From contig NZ_CP040244.1 of NCBI RefSeq assembly GCF_005517195.1, forward strand, positions 6,528,001 to 6,592,000: DNA of 64,000 bases. Direction: 5' to 3'. Positions 49,650 to 59,114 of this stretch are shown in pieces; the stretch's first letter is position 1; every line of letters begins with the position of its first letter. The translations under genes were made by a program, and so were the position numbers. Source of the DNA: Streptomyces vilmorinianum. GTDB lineage: Bacteria; Actinomycetota; Actinomycetes; Streptomycetales; Streptomycetaceae. The notes under the pieces are model-generated. The model saw nothing but the letters and a program-made list of their open reading frames with translations, searched no databases and was not told where the DNA came from.

Positions 49650-49839
49650 CGCTGGGTAGGGACCGGGCGGCGTGTCGAGCCCCGGTTCCCGCGCTGACCA
49701 GGAGTGACGTCATCCCTGTGGTTTATGTCCTCCCCCTTTCCGCCACTAATTGTTAGGCTCGTGGTTTCGCCCGCCCAGGAAGGACAATCCTTCTGGGTAG
49801 GGCGATGCTTTGTATTCCCAGTACCTACGAGGAGCACCT

Positions 49840-50337
49840 GTGACCCAGACCAGCGACAACGTCACCTGGCTCACCCAGGAGGCGTACAACCAGCTCAAGG
49901 CCGAGCTGGAGTACCTGTCTGGTCCCGCGCGAACCGAGATCGCCGCCAAGATCGCCGCGGCGCGCGAGGAGGGAGACCTGCGCGAGAACGGCGGGTACCA
50001 CGCGGCCAAGGAGGAGCAGGGCAAGCAGGAGCTCCGGGTCCGCCAGCTGACCCAGCTCCTGGAGCACGCCAAGGTGGGCGAGGCTCCGGCCGACGAGGGC
50101 GTCGTCGCGCCCGGCATGGTCGTCACGATCGCCTTCGACGGTGACGAGGACGACACGATGACCTTCCTGCTCGCCTCGCGCGAGTACGCGAGCAGCGACA
50201 TCGAGACCTACTCGCCGCAGTCCCCGCTCGGCGTCGGCGTCAACGGCAAGAAGGCCGGTGAGGACGCCGAGTACGAGCTGCCGAACGGCAACAAGGCCAC
50301 GGTGAAGATCCTCAGCGCCAAGCCGTACACCGGCTGA
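49840..50337 (+). CDS. greA: transcription elongation factor GreA
   Basis: 165 residues from GTG 49840 with GAGGAG upstream. The N-terminal coiled-coil hairpin is present (WLTQEAYNQLKAELEYL; AAREEGDLRENGGYHAAKEE), including the acidic DLRENGGY tip that enters the RNA polymerase secondary channel. The C-terminal FKBP-like domain ends YELPNGNKATVKILSAKPY. GreA triggers cleavage of backtracked RNA. The gene follows DUF4307 with about 190 bases containing a likely promoter (TTAGGCT near 49754) and ends at a perfect intrinsic hairpin. Confidence 0.96.
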   Translation: MTQTSDNVTWLTQEAYNQLKAELEYLSGPARTEIAAKIAAAREEGDLRENGGYHAAKEEQGKQELRVRQLTQLLEHAKVGEAPADEGVVAPGMVVTIAFDGDEDDTMTFLLASREYASSDIETYSPQSPLGVGVNGKKAGEDAEYELPNGNKATVKILSAKPYTG

Positions 50338-50367
50338 CGACCGGACTTCCGCACCGCCTTTCGTGAC

Positions 50368-50396
50368 AGGGCCGGACCCCTCGGGGGTCCGGCCCT
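50368..50396 (+). terminator. terminator after greA, 13-bp stem
   Basis: AGGGCCGGACCCC (50368-50380), loop TCG, GGGGTCCGGCCCT (50384-50396), followed by a short T-containing stretch. Confidence 0.9.
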
Positions 50397-50459
50397 TCGC
50401 TTTGCATGCACATGCAATGATGCGGGCTGTCTGACGTCGTGTCACGAGGGGGATGACGG

Positions 50460-52838
50460 GTGCTGGGACCGCTGCGCGAGGGCGCGCCACGGCAGATCGG
50501 ACCGTACGACGTGCTGGCGCGGCTCGGCGCCGGCGGTATGGGCGAGGTGTTCCTGGGGCGGGCGCCGGGCGACGGTTCGTTCGTGGCCGTGAAGACCGTA
50601 CGGCGCGACGTCGCGAACGAGCCCGCCTTCCGCGACCGCTTCCGGCGCGAGATCAAGGTCGCGGGGATGGTGCGGAGCACGTACGCCGCCGCCCCCGTGG
50701 GCGGGGACGCCGACGCCGAGGTGCCCTGGCTCGCGACGGCGTACGTCCCAGGGCCCAGCCTGTCCCAGGCCGTGCGGCGGGGCGGTCCCCTGCCGGTGGC
50801 GACCGTACGGGAGCTGGGCGCCGGAATCGCCCGCGCGCTGGCCGACCTGCACGCCGCCGGCGTCCTGCACCGCGACCTCAAGCCGGGCAACGTCATGCTG
50901 TCGGTCGACGGACCGCGCCTGATCGACTTCGGCATCGCCCGCAGCAAGGGCGCCACGACGATGACGGCGACCGGGATGATGGTCGGCACCCCGTCCTTCA
51001 TGTCGCCCGAGCACGTGACGGGGGCGCGCCACGTCACCGGGGCCTCGGACGTGTTCTGCCTGGGCTCGCTGCTCTGTTACGCGGCGACCGGCGAGGACCC
51101 CTTCGGGGACGGTCCCGTCGCGGCCGTCCTCTACCGCGTGTCACAGGCCGAAGCGGACCTGAGCCGGGTCCCGGACGAGCTGCGGGACGTCGTCGCCGCC
51201 TGCCTGAGCGCCGACCCGGCGGCCCGGCCGGCCCCGGAGCGGCTCGTGTCGCTCCTCGCCGGCGACAGCGGCGGGGAACGACGGCCCGCGTGGCCCGAGA
51301 GCGTGCGGGAGCACATCGGGGAGTACGGGAGGGAGCTCGCGCAGCTGGTGGCGGCGGGGGGTCCGCTGGTGGAGATGCCCGCCACCCCGCCGGAGGCGCC
51401 GGGGGTCCACCAGCTGCCGACCATGCCGCCGGTGGCACCCGTGACGCCCGTGACGCCCGCACCTCCCAGGAAGCGCCGCCGGGGGCTGATCGCCGCCGTG
51501 GTGGCCCTCGCGGTCGTGGGCGGCGGGCTCGGGACGTACCTGCTGTGGCCGCAGGAGGGCAGGAAGCAGACTCCCGGCGCAGCCGCCCCGCCCGCCTCGG
51601 GCCCCCGGATCCCGGGCGTCGACGACCGCGGCCTGGCCGACGCCTCCGGAGTCGTACCGCAGAACGCGGCCCAGCGGCCGGCCGGCTGGAAGCCGTGGCG
51701 GGCCGAGCTGACCGCGCCCGCGTTCGGGTGCTCGGCCGGGGAGTCGGTGCTGGTGTGCCGGACGACCGACGGGCGGTACGAGGCGCTGGACACCGCGAGC
51801 GGCAGGAAGCTGTGGGACGCCGACCTCGTCGAGGACGAGCGGGACGACCTCAGCTACGTGGGACCGACGGGCGGGGTCTTCATCGCCGGCGACACGGCGC
51901 GTCCCGTCGTGCACGACACGGTGGCCGTCCTCGCCTCCGGCGACCGGCTCCAGGTGCGCGACGCCCGCAGCGGCACGGTCCGCTGGGAGAAGGAGGCCTG
52001 GGGCGCACAGGGCGTGAGCAGCAGGCCGATCGTCGCCGACGGGATCGTCTTCGCGGCGACGAAGACGACGCAGGACCCGACCACGACACGGGTGGGCATG
52101 ACCGCGTTCTCCCTCGCCGACGGCGCGCGCCTGTGGTCCAAGGAGCTCACCAACGCCGCGATCCCCCGCGTCGAGATTCGGGACTTCGATCCCGTGGCCT
52201 ACGCCAAGGGCACGGTGTACGCCCTCAGCGACGGCGGTCTCCTCGCGTACGAGGCGAAGACCGGAACCCTGCTCGGTCAGGCCGACAAGGACGCCGAGAG
52301 CTGCGAGACGCTGCGGGTCCTCGGTGCCGCCGCGTACTGCGTCACCGTCCCGTACACCGCCGACGAGGAGCAGCGGCTGCATCTCCTCGACGCGGGCACG
52401 CTCGCGTCGAAGGGCAGCCTGCCCGCCCCCGTGCGGCGGCTGCGCCCCGATGTGATCAGCGCGAAGGCCGTCATCGGCTTCGACCGCGGGCTGAAGATCC
52501 ACGACCCGAAGGACGGCAACCAGCTCGGTTCGTACGCGGCGAAGGCGGCGCCCGCCGGTCTTGAGCAGGACTGGTCGGGGCCGCTGCTCGCGGGCGACCA
52601 GGTGGTGTACGCCGACTACTCCGCCCTCTACACCGTGCGGCTCGGCCGGAACGGCGGCCCCGCCGGGCTCAAGGTCACTCCGGTGCCCGGGGCACCGGGG
52701 CCGCGCGCGGCGAAGGAGGCCGCGATGGAGACGCCCTTCGCCGACATGATCCGTGCGCCCGAGGTCCTTCCCATCGGCGGGATCGCGCACATCGTGTACG
52801 ACCAGGGTGTCGTCTCCTCCGTCGAGCTTCCCAAGTAG
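50460..52838 (+). CDS. membrane Ser/Thr protein kinase with PQQ-like extracellular domain
   Basis: 792 residues from GTG 50460. Kinase domain about 16-275: GAGGMGEVFLG (23-33), VAVKTV (catalytic Lys), HRDLKPGNVML (about 137), DFGIARS and GTPSFMSPEH. A Pro-rich juxtamembrane stretch (TPPEAPGVHQLPTMPPVAP) is followed by one TM (about 341-360). The exported part is about 430 residues of PQQ/beta-propeller repeats (GRYEALDTASGRKLWDADL, GDRLQVRDARSGTVRWEKEA). Such kinases couple wall or ligand sensing by the propeller to cytosolic phosphorylation. A similar kinase follows 21 bases later, so the two are a tandem duplicate in one operon. Confidence 0.92.
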   Translation: MLGPLREGAPRQIGPYDVLARLGAGGMGEVFLGRAPGDGSFVAVKTVRRDVANEPAFRDRFRREIKVAGMVRSTYAAAPVGGDADAEVPWLATAYVPGPSLSQAVRRGGPLPVATVRELGAGIARALADLHAAGVLHRDLKPGNVMLSVDGPRLIDFGIARSKGATTMTATGMMVGTPSFMSPEHVTGARHVTGASDVFCLGSLLCYAATGEDPFGDGPVAAVLYRVSQAEADLSRVPDELRDVVAACLSADPAARPAPERLVSLLAGDSGGERRPAWPESVREHIGEYGRELAQLVAAGGPLVEMPATPPEAPGVHQLPTMPPVAPVTPVTPAPPRKRRRGLIAAVVALAVVGGGLGTYLLWPQEGRKQTPGAAAPPASGPRIPGVDDRGLADASGVVPQNAAQRPAGWKPWRAELTAPAFGCSAGESVLVCRTTDGRYEALDTASGRKLWDADLVEDERDDLSYVGPTGGVFIAGDTARPVVHDTVAVLASGDRLQVRDARSGTVRWEKEAWGAQGVSSRPIVADGIVFAATKTTQDPTTTRVGMTAFSLADGARLWSKELTNAAIPRVEIRDFDPVAYAKGTVYALSDGGLLAYEAKTGTLLGQADKDAESCETLRVLGAAAYCVTVPYTADEEQRLHLLDAGTLASKGSLPAPVRRLRPDVISAKAVIGFDRGLKIHDPKDGNQLGSYAAKAAPAGLEQDWSGPLLAGDQVVYADYSALYTVRLGRNGGPAGLKVTPVPGAPGPRAAKEAAMETPFADMIRAPEVLPIGGIAHIVYDQGVVSSVELPK

Positions 52839-52859
52839 CGCATCGAAAGGACGACTTCC

Positions 52860-55147
52860 GTGCTGGAAGCACTGCCCGCCGGGCAGCCCCCGCGCCTCGT
52901 CGGCCCCTACCGGCTGCTCGCCCGGCTGGGCGCGGGCGGCATGGGCGAGGTTCATCTGGCGTGCCGGGCGGACGAGCCGACGGCCGATCCGTACCGGATG
53001 GTCGCGGTGAAGACCGTCCGGGAGGACCTGGAGGTCGACGGGGACTTCCGGACCCGCTTCCGGCGCGAGATCACAGCGGCGCGGGCGGTGAGCAGCCCGT
53101 ACGCGGCGCGGCTCGTGGACGCCGACGCGGACGCGGCCGTCCGTGGCTGGCGACGGAGTACGTGCCGGGACCCTCGCTCGCGGAGGCCGTCGTACGGTCC
53201 GGGGCGTTGCCGGTCGCGGCGGTACGGGCGCTGGGTGCGGCCCTCGCGCGGGCGCTGGACGCGGTGCACGGGGTGCAAGTGCTGCACCGGGACCTGAAGC
53301 CCGCGAACGTGCTGCTCGGCGCCGCCGGTCCGAAGCTGATCGACTTCGGTATCGCGCAGGCCTTCGAGGCGACGGCGCTGACCTCGACGGGGCTCGTGGT
53401 CGGCTCGCCGGGGTTCATGTCACCGGAGCATCTGGTCGGCAGCCGGGCGGTGGTGCCCGCCTCGGACGTCTTCTGTCTGGGCGCGGTGCTCGCGTTCGCG
53501 GCGAGTGGGCGCGGGCCGTTCCACGACGACGAGATGGCCGCGGTGATCTTCCGGATCAGCCGGGCCGACGCCGAACTGTCGGGTGTGCCGGCGGAGTTGC
53601 GGCCGGTGGTGGAGCGGTGTCTGCGGCTCGACCCGGCGGAGCGGCCTTCGGCGGCGGAGCTGGTGGGGCTGCTCGGCGGCCAGGCGGTCCCGGAGGTGTT
53701 TCCGTGGCCGGGCGGGGTGTTGTCCCTGCTCGCGGAGTACGGGGACGCGGCGCGCCGGACCGGTGAGGCGGCGGCCTCGGGCGCGGGCGTGGCGGACCTG
53801 CCGACGGTCGCTCCGGTGGTGCCGTACTCCCCCACGGCGGCGGGCTACCGGCCCGCTGTGCCCGATCCGGTGGTCCGGCGCAGGCCCTGGGGGCGGATCG
53901 TGGCGGGGGCCGTCGCGGTGGCCGTGGCGGCGACCGTGGGCGTGGTGATGGTCAACCGGTCCGGTGGGCAGGGGAGTTCGACGGGCGGCGCGGGTGGCGC
54001 GAGCGGCCCTTCGGCCGGTCCCGGCACGGGAACCGCGCAGCCGGCCACGCTGAGCCAGGTCGTCCTGCCGTACGGCGGTGAGGGCCACACGGGCGACTTC
54101 GGCGCGGTCGGCGAGGCCCGTACGTCCCGGCCGGCGGGCTGGTCGCCCTGGCAGCGGGAGGTCGACGCGGGCATGGGCGCCTGTGCCCTCTCCCCCGAGG
54201 TCCTCGTCTGCGCGGGGTCCGGTGGCGCGGCCGTCGGTCTGCGCGCGGCGGACGGCGAGAAGGTGTGGTCGGTGCCCGGCCGGGGCGAGGCGCCGCGCTC
54301 CGCTCCCCAGTACCCCGCCGTGACGGGGGACGCGGTCCACATCACGGGGCCGGACGGGGTGATCACGTACGGGCTGAAGGACGGGAAGGAACGCGGACAG
54401 CTCCCGGCGCCCGGCAAGGAGTGGGCGGTGAAGGGGACCGATCTGCTCGGCGGGGTCCTCTACTCCACGTACGTCGATGTCGCGGACGAGCGGACCGGTC
54501 TTGTCACCGCCACGAAGCTGGAGGGCGGGCGCGCCCAGGAGCTGTGGCGGACGCCGCTCGACGCCCTGCCGGAGCAGCCGGTGGCCGCCGGGGGCCGGGT
54601 GTTCGTGCCGGTCGACAACGTGCCGGTGGCGCTGGACGCCCGTACGGGCACGGTGGCGGCGCGGGGAGCCGGGGGCTGCGGGAAGGTCACGGTCCACAAG
54701 GAGAGCGTGCTCTGCTCCGGCCGGCAGGAGGGCGGCGTCGCCGTCCTCGATTCCCGGACGCTGAAGACGGTGCGGACGCTCGGCGAGGGGACGTCGCCGT
54801 CGGCCGGCCCGGCGGTGAACGCGGACGGCGTCGTCGCCCTCGTGCACGACGGCGGGACCGTCGTCACCTACGACCTGGCGAGCGGCCGCGAACGGTGGCG
54901 CACGGACCTGCATGTCTCCCGTGGGCACGCGGATCGTGTGTACTTCGTGGGCGACCAGGTCCTGGCGGGCGGGAAGCACGAGGTCAACGCCATCCCGGTG
55001 GCCGGGCCGTCCGTCCGCCCCGAGGAGTTCACCGCGGCGCTTCCGGACGACTTCACACCGACGGCCTCCGCCGAGGTGCTGGCCGCCGGAGGGGCGGTCT
55101 TCCTCGCCCTCTCCGACGGCCTGGTGGTCTCCGCCTACCTGCCCTAG
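52860..55147 (+). pseudogene. Ser/Thr protein kinase with PQQ-like domain, interrupted by a -1 frameshift
   Basis: The first frame (from GTG 52860) encodes the kinase start, GAGGMGEVHLA and MVAVKTVRED, up to DADADAAV near 53140. The matching continuation, PWLATEYVPGPSLAEAV through HRDLKPANVLL, DFGIAQ, one TM and a PQQ-like propeller to 55147, is in another frame. Comparison with the upstream paralogue (DADAEVPWLATAYVPGPS) shows that one C is missing near 53139-53143 (GTCCGTGG for GTCCCGTGG). Either the gene is inactivated or this is a sequencing error in a GC-rich run. Restored, it would be about 762 residues with all catalytic motifs. Everything after the shift looks under normal selection, favouring a recent event or an error. 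Confidence 0.8.
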
Positions 55148-55162
55148 GCCTACCTGCCCTAG
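55133..55162. repeat. 15-bp tandem duplication carrying both stop codons
   Basis: GCCTACCTGCCCTAG occurs twice back to back. The first copy ends the kinase gene (TAG 55145-55147). In the second, CCTAGG supplies the stop of the convergent ABC permease gene (55159-55161). Confidence 0.9.
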
Positions 55163-56007
55163 GCGGTCGCCGAGCGGTACTTCCGTACCGCCAGCGTCCT
55201 GAACACCACGATGATCAGGACCGACCAGAGGATCGAGGCCCAGACCGGGTGCTGCATCGGCCACGCGTCGGACGTCGAGACGCCGGGGTTGCCGAAGAGT
55301 TCGCGGCAGGCCTGCACGGTCGCGCTGAACGGGTTCCACTCGGCGATGGGCCTCAGCCACGAGGCCATCTGGCTGGAGTCCACGAACGCGATCGAGATGA
55401 ACGTGACCGGGAAGAGCCAGATCAGTCCGCCCGAGGTCGCCGCCTCGGGCGTCCGCACGGACAGGCCGATCAGGGCTCCGATCCAGGAGAAGGCATAGCC
55501 GAGGAGGAGCAGGAGGGCGAAGGCGGCGAGCGCCTTGGGGATGCCCTCGTGGACGCGCCAGCCGACCATCAGGGCGACGATCGCGAGGACCACGACCGTG
55601 AGGGCCGTCTGCACCAGGTCGGCCAGGGTGCGGCCGGTGAGGACAGCGCCGCGGGCCATCGGCAGGGAGCGGAAGCGGTCGATGAGGCCCTTGTGCATGT
55701 CGTCGGCGATGCCCGCGCCCGCGCCGGCCGTGGCGAAGGTGACGGTCTGGGCGAAGATGCCGGCCATCAGGAACTCGCGGTAGACGGCCGGGTCGGTGGT
55801 GCCCCCGATGGTCATGGAGCCGCCGAAGACGTAGCTGAACAGCACCACGAACATGATCGGCTGGATCAGCCCGAAGATGATCATCTCGGGGATCCGGGTC
55901 ATACGGATGAGGTTGCGCCGGGCGACGACCAGGGAGTCGCCGATCGACTGGGCGATCGGGCCGCGCGACCGTGTGGGCGTCGCGACGGCGTCCGTCACTG
56001 TGGTCAC
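55159..56007 (-). CDS. ABC-2 type exporter permease (DrrB-like)
   Basis: 282 residues with six TM segments in the ABC-2 pattern: RNLIRMTRIPEMIIFGLIQP entering TM1, the long EFLMAGIFAQTVTFATAGAG TM2, DDMHKGLIDRFRSLPMARGA loop, and a C-terminal TM ending KYRSATA. It forms a homodimeric channel with the ATPase at 56004-57035, to which it is coupled by an ATGA overlap. DrrAB-type exporters remove hydrophobic drugs or lipids. No biosynthetic cluster is adjacent, so the substrate is unknown. The gene ends within a 15-bp duplication shared with the convergent kinase gene. Confidence 0.9.
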   Translation of the reverse strand: MTTVTDAVATPTRSRGPIAQSIGDSLVVARRNLIRMTRIPEMIIFGLIQPIMFVVLFSYVFGGSMTIGGTTDPAVYREFLMAGIFAQTVTFATAGAGAGIADDMHKGLIDRFRSLPMARGAVLTGRTLADLVQTALTVVVLAIVALMVGWRVHEGIPKALAAFALLLLLGYAFSWIGALIGLSVRTPEAATSGGLIWLFPVTFISIAFVDSSQMASWLRPIAEWNPFSATVQACRELFGNPGVSTSDAWPMQHPVWASILWSVLIIVVFRTLAVRKYRSATA

Positions 56008-57035
56008 TCGGCCGCCTCCTTCGCGCGCTTGCGGCCGCCGCGCTGCGCGTCCGCCGCCTCCGCGTTCTCCTCCTCGGCCTGTTCGGCCGCGTGGCCGGTC
56101 AGGGAGATGAACACGTCATCGAGCGTGGGCCTGCGCAGGCCGATGTCGTCGATCTCGACGCCGACGGTGTCCAGGTCGCGGATGACCTCGGCGAGCAGCT
56201 TGGCGCCGCCGGTGACCGGGACGGTCAGCTTGCGGGTGTGGGCCTCGACCGTGACCTCGCCGTGGCCGAGGCCCGCGAGGCCGTAGCGGGCGAGGACGCC
56301 GCGGGCCGGGTCGATCATCTCCGGCTCGTGGACGACGAACTCCACGCGCTCGCCGCCCGTCTGGGCCTTGAGCTGGTCCGAGGTGCCGCGGGCGATGACC
56401 TTGCCGTGGTCGATGACGCAGATGTCGTGGGCCAGGTGGTCGGCCTCCTCCAGGTACTGCGTCGTCAGGAGCAGCGTCGTACCGCCCGCGACGAGTTCCT
56501 GGATGACCTCCCAGAGCGCCTGGCGGTTACGGGGGTCGAGGCCGGTCGTCGGCTCGTCCATGAACATCACGGGCGGCGAGACGACGAGGGCGGCGGCGAG
56601 GTCGAGACGGCGGCGCATGCCGCCGGAGTACGTCTTGGCGGTGCGGTCGGCCGCGTCGGTGAGGTTGAAACGATCGAGGAGTTCGTCCGCCCGCCGCTTC
56701 GCGTGCCTGGCGTTCATCTGGTAGAGCCGGCCGACCATCTGGAGGTTCTCGCGGCCGGTCAGATACTCGTCGACGGCCGCGAACTGGCCGGACAGGCCGA
56801 TCGAGCGCCGCACCTCGTCGGGGTTCCTCAGTACGTCGATTCCGGCGACGACGGCCCTGCCGCTGTCCGGCTGGAGGAGCGTCGTCAGCACGCGTACGGC
56901 GGTCGTCTTCCCCGCGCCGTTCGGGCCGAGCAGGCCCAGGACCGTGCCCTCGGGTACATCGAGGTCCACGCCGTCCAGAGCTCGTACGTCACCGAAGGTC
57001 TTCACCAGACCTTCGGCATATATCGCGCCTGGCAT
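56004..57035 (-). CDS. ABC exporter ATPase (DrrA-like)
   Basis: 343 residues from ATG 57035 with GGGAGAA upstream; earlier in-frame starts lie in the promoter region. Walker A GPNGAGKTT (37-45), Q-loop LSGQFAAVDEYLTG, signature YSGGMRRRLDLA, Walker B PPVMFMDEPTTGLD, H-loop in LTTQYLEEADHLAHD, and the extended C-terminal domain of DrrA-type proteins ending in TLDDVFISLTGH plus an acidic/basic tail. It energises the co-encoded permease. Self-resistance or lipid export is likely, and the substrate cannot be deduced. Confidence 0.93.
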   Translation of the reverse strand: MPGAIYAEGLVKTFGDVRALDGVDLDVPEGTVLGLLGPNGAGKTTAVRVLTTLLQPDSGRAVVAGIDVLRNPDEVRRSIGLSGQFAAVDEYLTGRENLQMVGRLYQMNARHAKRRADELLDRFNLTDAADRTAKTYSGGMRRRLDLAAALVVSPPVMFMDEPTTGLDPRNRQALWEVIQELVAGGTTLLLTTQYLEEADHLAHDICVIDHGKVIARGTSDQLKAQTGGERVEFVVHEPEMIDPARGVLARYGLAGLGHGEVTVEAHTRKLTVPVTGGAKLLAEVIRDLDTVGVEIDDIGLRRPTLDDVFISLTGHAAEQAEEENAEAADAQRGGRKRAKEAAE

Positions 57036-57159
57036 GTGGGTTCTCCCAGGGGATTTCGGGCGTTTTTCGCCCAAGTCTAGTTTTGAGGGGCGGGAGCCGC
57101 CCGGGAATTCCGTGACCCGGCCCACACGCTCACGCGATACATCGCGACCCACAAGGCCG

Positions 57160-58389
57160 CTACGCCATCACCACGTACCCCGCGTCCCGCAGCGCCGCCG
57201 CGACCTCCTCGCAGTGCTCCGGCCCCTTCGTCTCCAGGTGCAGCTCGACCTCCGCCTCCGTCAGACCCAGACGCGGATCCGTCCGTACATGGCTCACGTC
57301 GAGCACGTTCGCGTCCACCACCGTCAGCACCGCGAGCAGCGTCGCCAGCGCGCCCGGCCGGTCCGTCACCCGCAGCCGCAGGCTCAGATAGCGGCCCCCG
57401 GCCGCCATGCCGTGGCGCAGGATGCGCTGAAGCAGCAGCGGGTCCACGTTCCCGCCGGAGAGGACCGCGACCACCGGGCCCTGGAACGCCTTCGGGTCGC
57501 TCAGGAGCGCCGCCACCGGGCTCGCGCCGGCCGGTTCGACCACCAGCTTCGCCCGCTCCAGGCAGAGCAGCAGCGCCGAGGAGAGCGCGTCCTCGGAGAC
57601 CGTACGGACCTCGTCGACGAACTCCCTGACGATCGCGAACGGTACGTCGCCCGGGCGCCCCACCTTGATCCCGTCGGCCATCGTCACCGGCGACTCGATC
57701 GCGACCGGATGGCCGGCGGCGAGCGAGGGCGGATAGGCGGCCGCGCCCTCGGCCTGCACGCCGATGACCTTCACATCGGGGCGGACCGACTTCACCGCGA
57801 GTCCGATGCCGGCCACGAGCCCGCCGCCGCCGACGCCCACGAGGATCGTGCGGACCTCCGGGCACTGCTCCAGGATCTCCAGGCCGACCGTGCCCTGCCC
57901 CGCGATGATGTCCGGGTGGTCGAAGGGGTGGATGAAGACCGCGCCCGTCTCCGCCGCGTACTCCTCGGCCGCCGCCAGGGTCTCGTCCACGACATGGCCG
58001 TGCATCCGCACCTCGGCGCCGTACTCCCGGGTCGCCGCCACCTTCGGCAGCGGGGCGCCGACCGGCATGAAGACCGTGGAGTGCACGCCGAGGAGCGCGG
58101 AGGCCAGCGCGACGCCCTGCGCGTGGTTCCCCGCGGAGGCGGCGACCACCCCTGCCGCGCGCTGCTCGGGCCGCAGCCCGGCGATCCGTACGTACGCCCC
58201 GCGCAGCTTGAACGAGCCCGTGCGCTGAAGGTTCTCGCACTTGAGGTGGACCGGGGCTCCGACCAGCGAGGACAGATAGCGGCTGCCCTCCATCGCGGTC
58301 ACTCGGGCCACCCCGGAGAGCATCTTCTGCGCCCCGCGCACATCGTCGAGGATCAGCGGGTGCAAGGGGTCTGGCCGACGGAAGCTCAT
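57160..58389 (-). CDS. ilvA: threonine ammonia-lyase (threonine dehydratase)
   Basis: 409 residues. Fold-type-II PLP enzyme with the Schiff-base lysine in CENLQRTGSFKLRGA (K61), the SAGNHAQG phosphate/substrate loop, the glycine-rich VGVGGGGLVAG cofactor loop and a C-terminal ACT-like domain (about 328-409: LRLRVTDRPGALATLLAVLT). It converts threonine to 2-oxobutyrate and ammonia. Length and a single ACT domain match the degradative/short anabolic group rather than the longer two-ACT IlvA, so feedback control may differ. It is monocistronic, divergent from a MarR regulator at 58557 that might control it; that link is inference. Confidence 0.93.
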   Translation of the reverse strand: MSFRRPDPLHPLILDDVRGAQKMLSGVARVTAMEGSRYLSSLVGAPVHLKCENLQRTGSFKLRGAYVRIAGLRPEQRAAGVVAASAGNHAQGVALASALLGVHSTVFMPVGAPLPKVAATREYGAEVRMHGHVVDETLAAAEEYAAETGAVFIHPFDHPDIIAGQGTVGLEILEQCPEVRTILVGVGGGGLVAGIGLAVKSVRPDVKVIGVQAEGAAAYPPSLAAGHPVAIESPVTMADGIKVGRPGDVPFAIVREFVDEVRTVSEDALSSALLLCLERAKLVVEPAGASPVAALLSDPKAFQGPVVAVLSGGNVDPLLLQRILRHGMAAGGRYLSLRLRVTDRPGALATLLAVLTVVDANVLDVSHVRTDPRLGLTEAEVELHLETKGPEHCEEVAAALRDAGYVVMA

Positions 58390-58556
58390 GACAGCAAGTC
58401 TCGCAGCTCACCAGCCCCCTGGCCGCCCGGGGCCGCCCGGGGCCGCCTTGAGAACGGGCGTCCGATCCGGTTCGTGCAGGGCCGGTACGGACCCCCGCGG
58501 GTCCGCGTACTCTGTCCCCCACCAACCGACCACCGCACGAGAGAGCCCCCACAGCC

Positions 58557-59069
58557 ATGCCCACATCTCAGGACATGACGACTGAGCTTGACCCCGGTCT
58601 CCTCGATGCCCTCCAGCACCAGGTGGCCGTCTTCGCCCGCCGGGCCGAACAGACCCGTCTCGGCGGCACGGGGCAGCTCCGCAACTCGATGGACCGCGCC
58701 GCCTATCTGCTCCTCAACCGGCTCGACCAGGAAGGGCCGATGGGCGTCAAGGCGCTCGCGGCGGGCATGGGCATCGACTCCTCCACCGTCACCCGCCAGG
58801 TCGCCCCGCTCGTCGACACGGGCCTGGTCAAGCGCACCTCGCACCCGGAGGACGGGCGCGCGGTCGTGCTCCAGCTCTCCCCGCGCGGCCTGGCCCGCCT
58901 GGAGGAGGTCCGCGCCTCGCGGCGCGAGCTGATGGCGCAGGTGACGGAGGGCTGGACGGCGGAGGAGCGCGAGTCGTTCTGCACGCTGCTCACCCGCTTC
59001 AACTCGGCCCTGTCCGCACGCCAGTCGGGGCTGCCGCCCGCCACCGACACGGAGTCCGCATCCGGCTGA
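58557..59069 (+). CDS. MarR-family transcriptional regulator
   Basis: 170 residues from ATG 58557; a second ATG eight codons on is possible. Winged helix-turn-helix: MDRAAYLLLNRLDQEGPMGV, KALAAGMGIDSSTVTRQVAP, LVDTGLVKRTSHPEDGRAVV, with the wing in LQLSPRGLARLEEV. Helical N- and C-terminal dimer parts are present. Small phenolic ligands or oxidants are typical effectors; no reactive Cys pair is obvious (a single Cys lies in the last helix). It is divergent from ilvA. Confidence 0.9.
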   Translation: MPTSQDMTTELDPGLLDALQHQVAVFARRAEQTRLGGTGQLRNSMDRAAYLLLNRLDQEGPMGVKALAAGMGIDSSTVTRQVAPLVDTGLVKRTSHPEDGRAVVLQLSPRGLARLEEVRASRRELMAQVTEGWTAEERESFCTLLTRFNSALSARQSGLPPATDTESASG

Positions 59070-59079
59070 CGCCGACCTC

Positions 59080-59114
59080 TTGACCTGGGCCGCGCCCTGT
59101 CCTCATATGAGGAC
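59080..59114 (+). promoter_or_regulatory. promoter for a leaderless sigma-factor mRNA, with 16-bp palindrome
   Basis: TTGACC (59080-59085), 17-base spacer, TCATAT (59103-59108) is a good vegetative-type promoter whose start would fall on the GTG at 59115. GTCCTCAT-ATGAGGAC (59099-59114) is a perfect palindrome covering the -10 and ending at the start codon. Confidence 0.6.
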
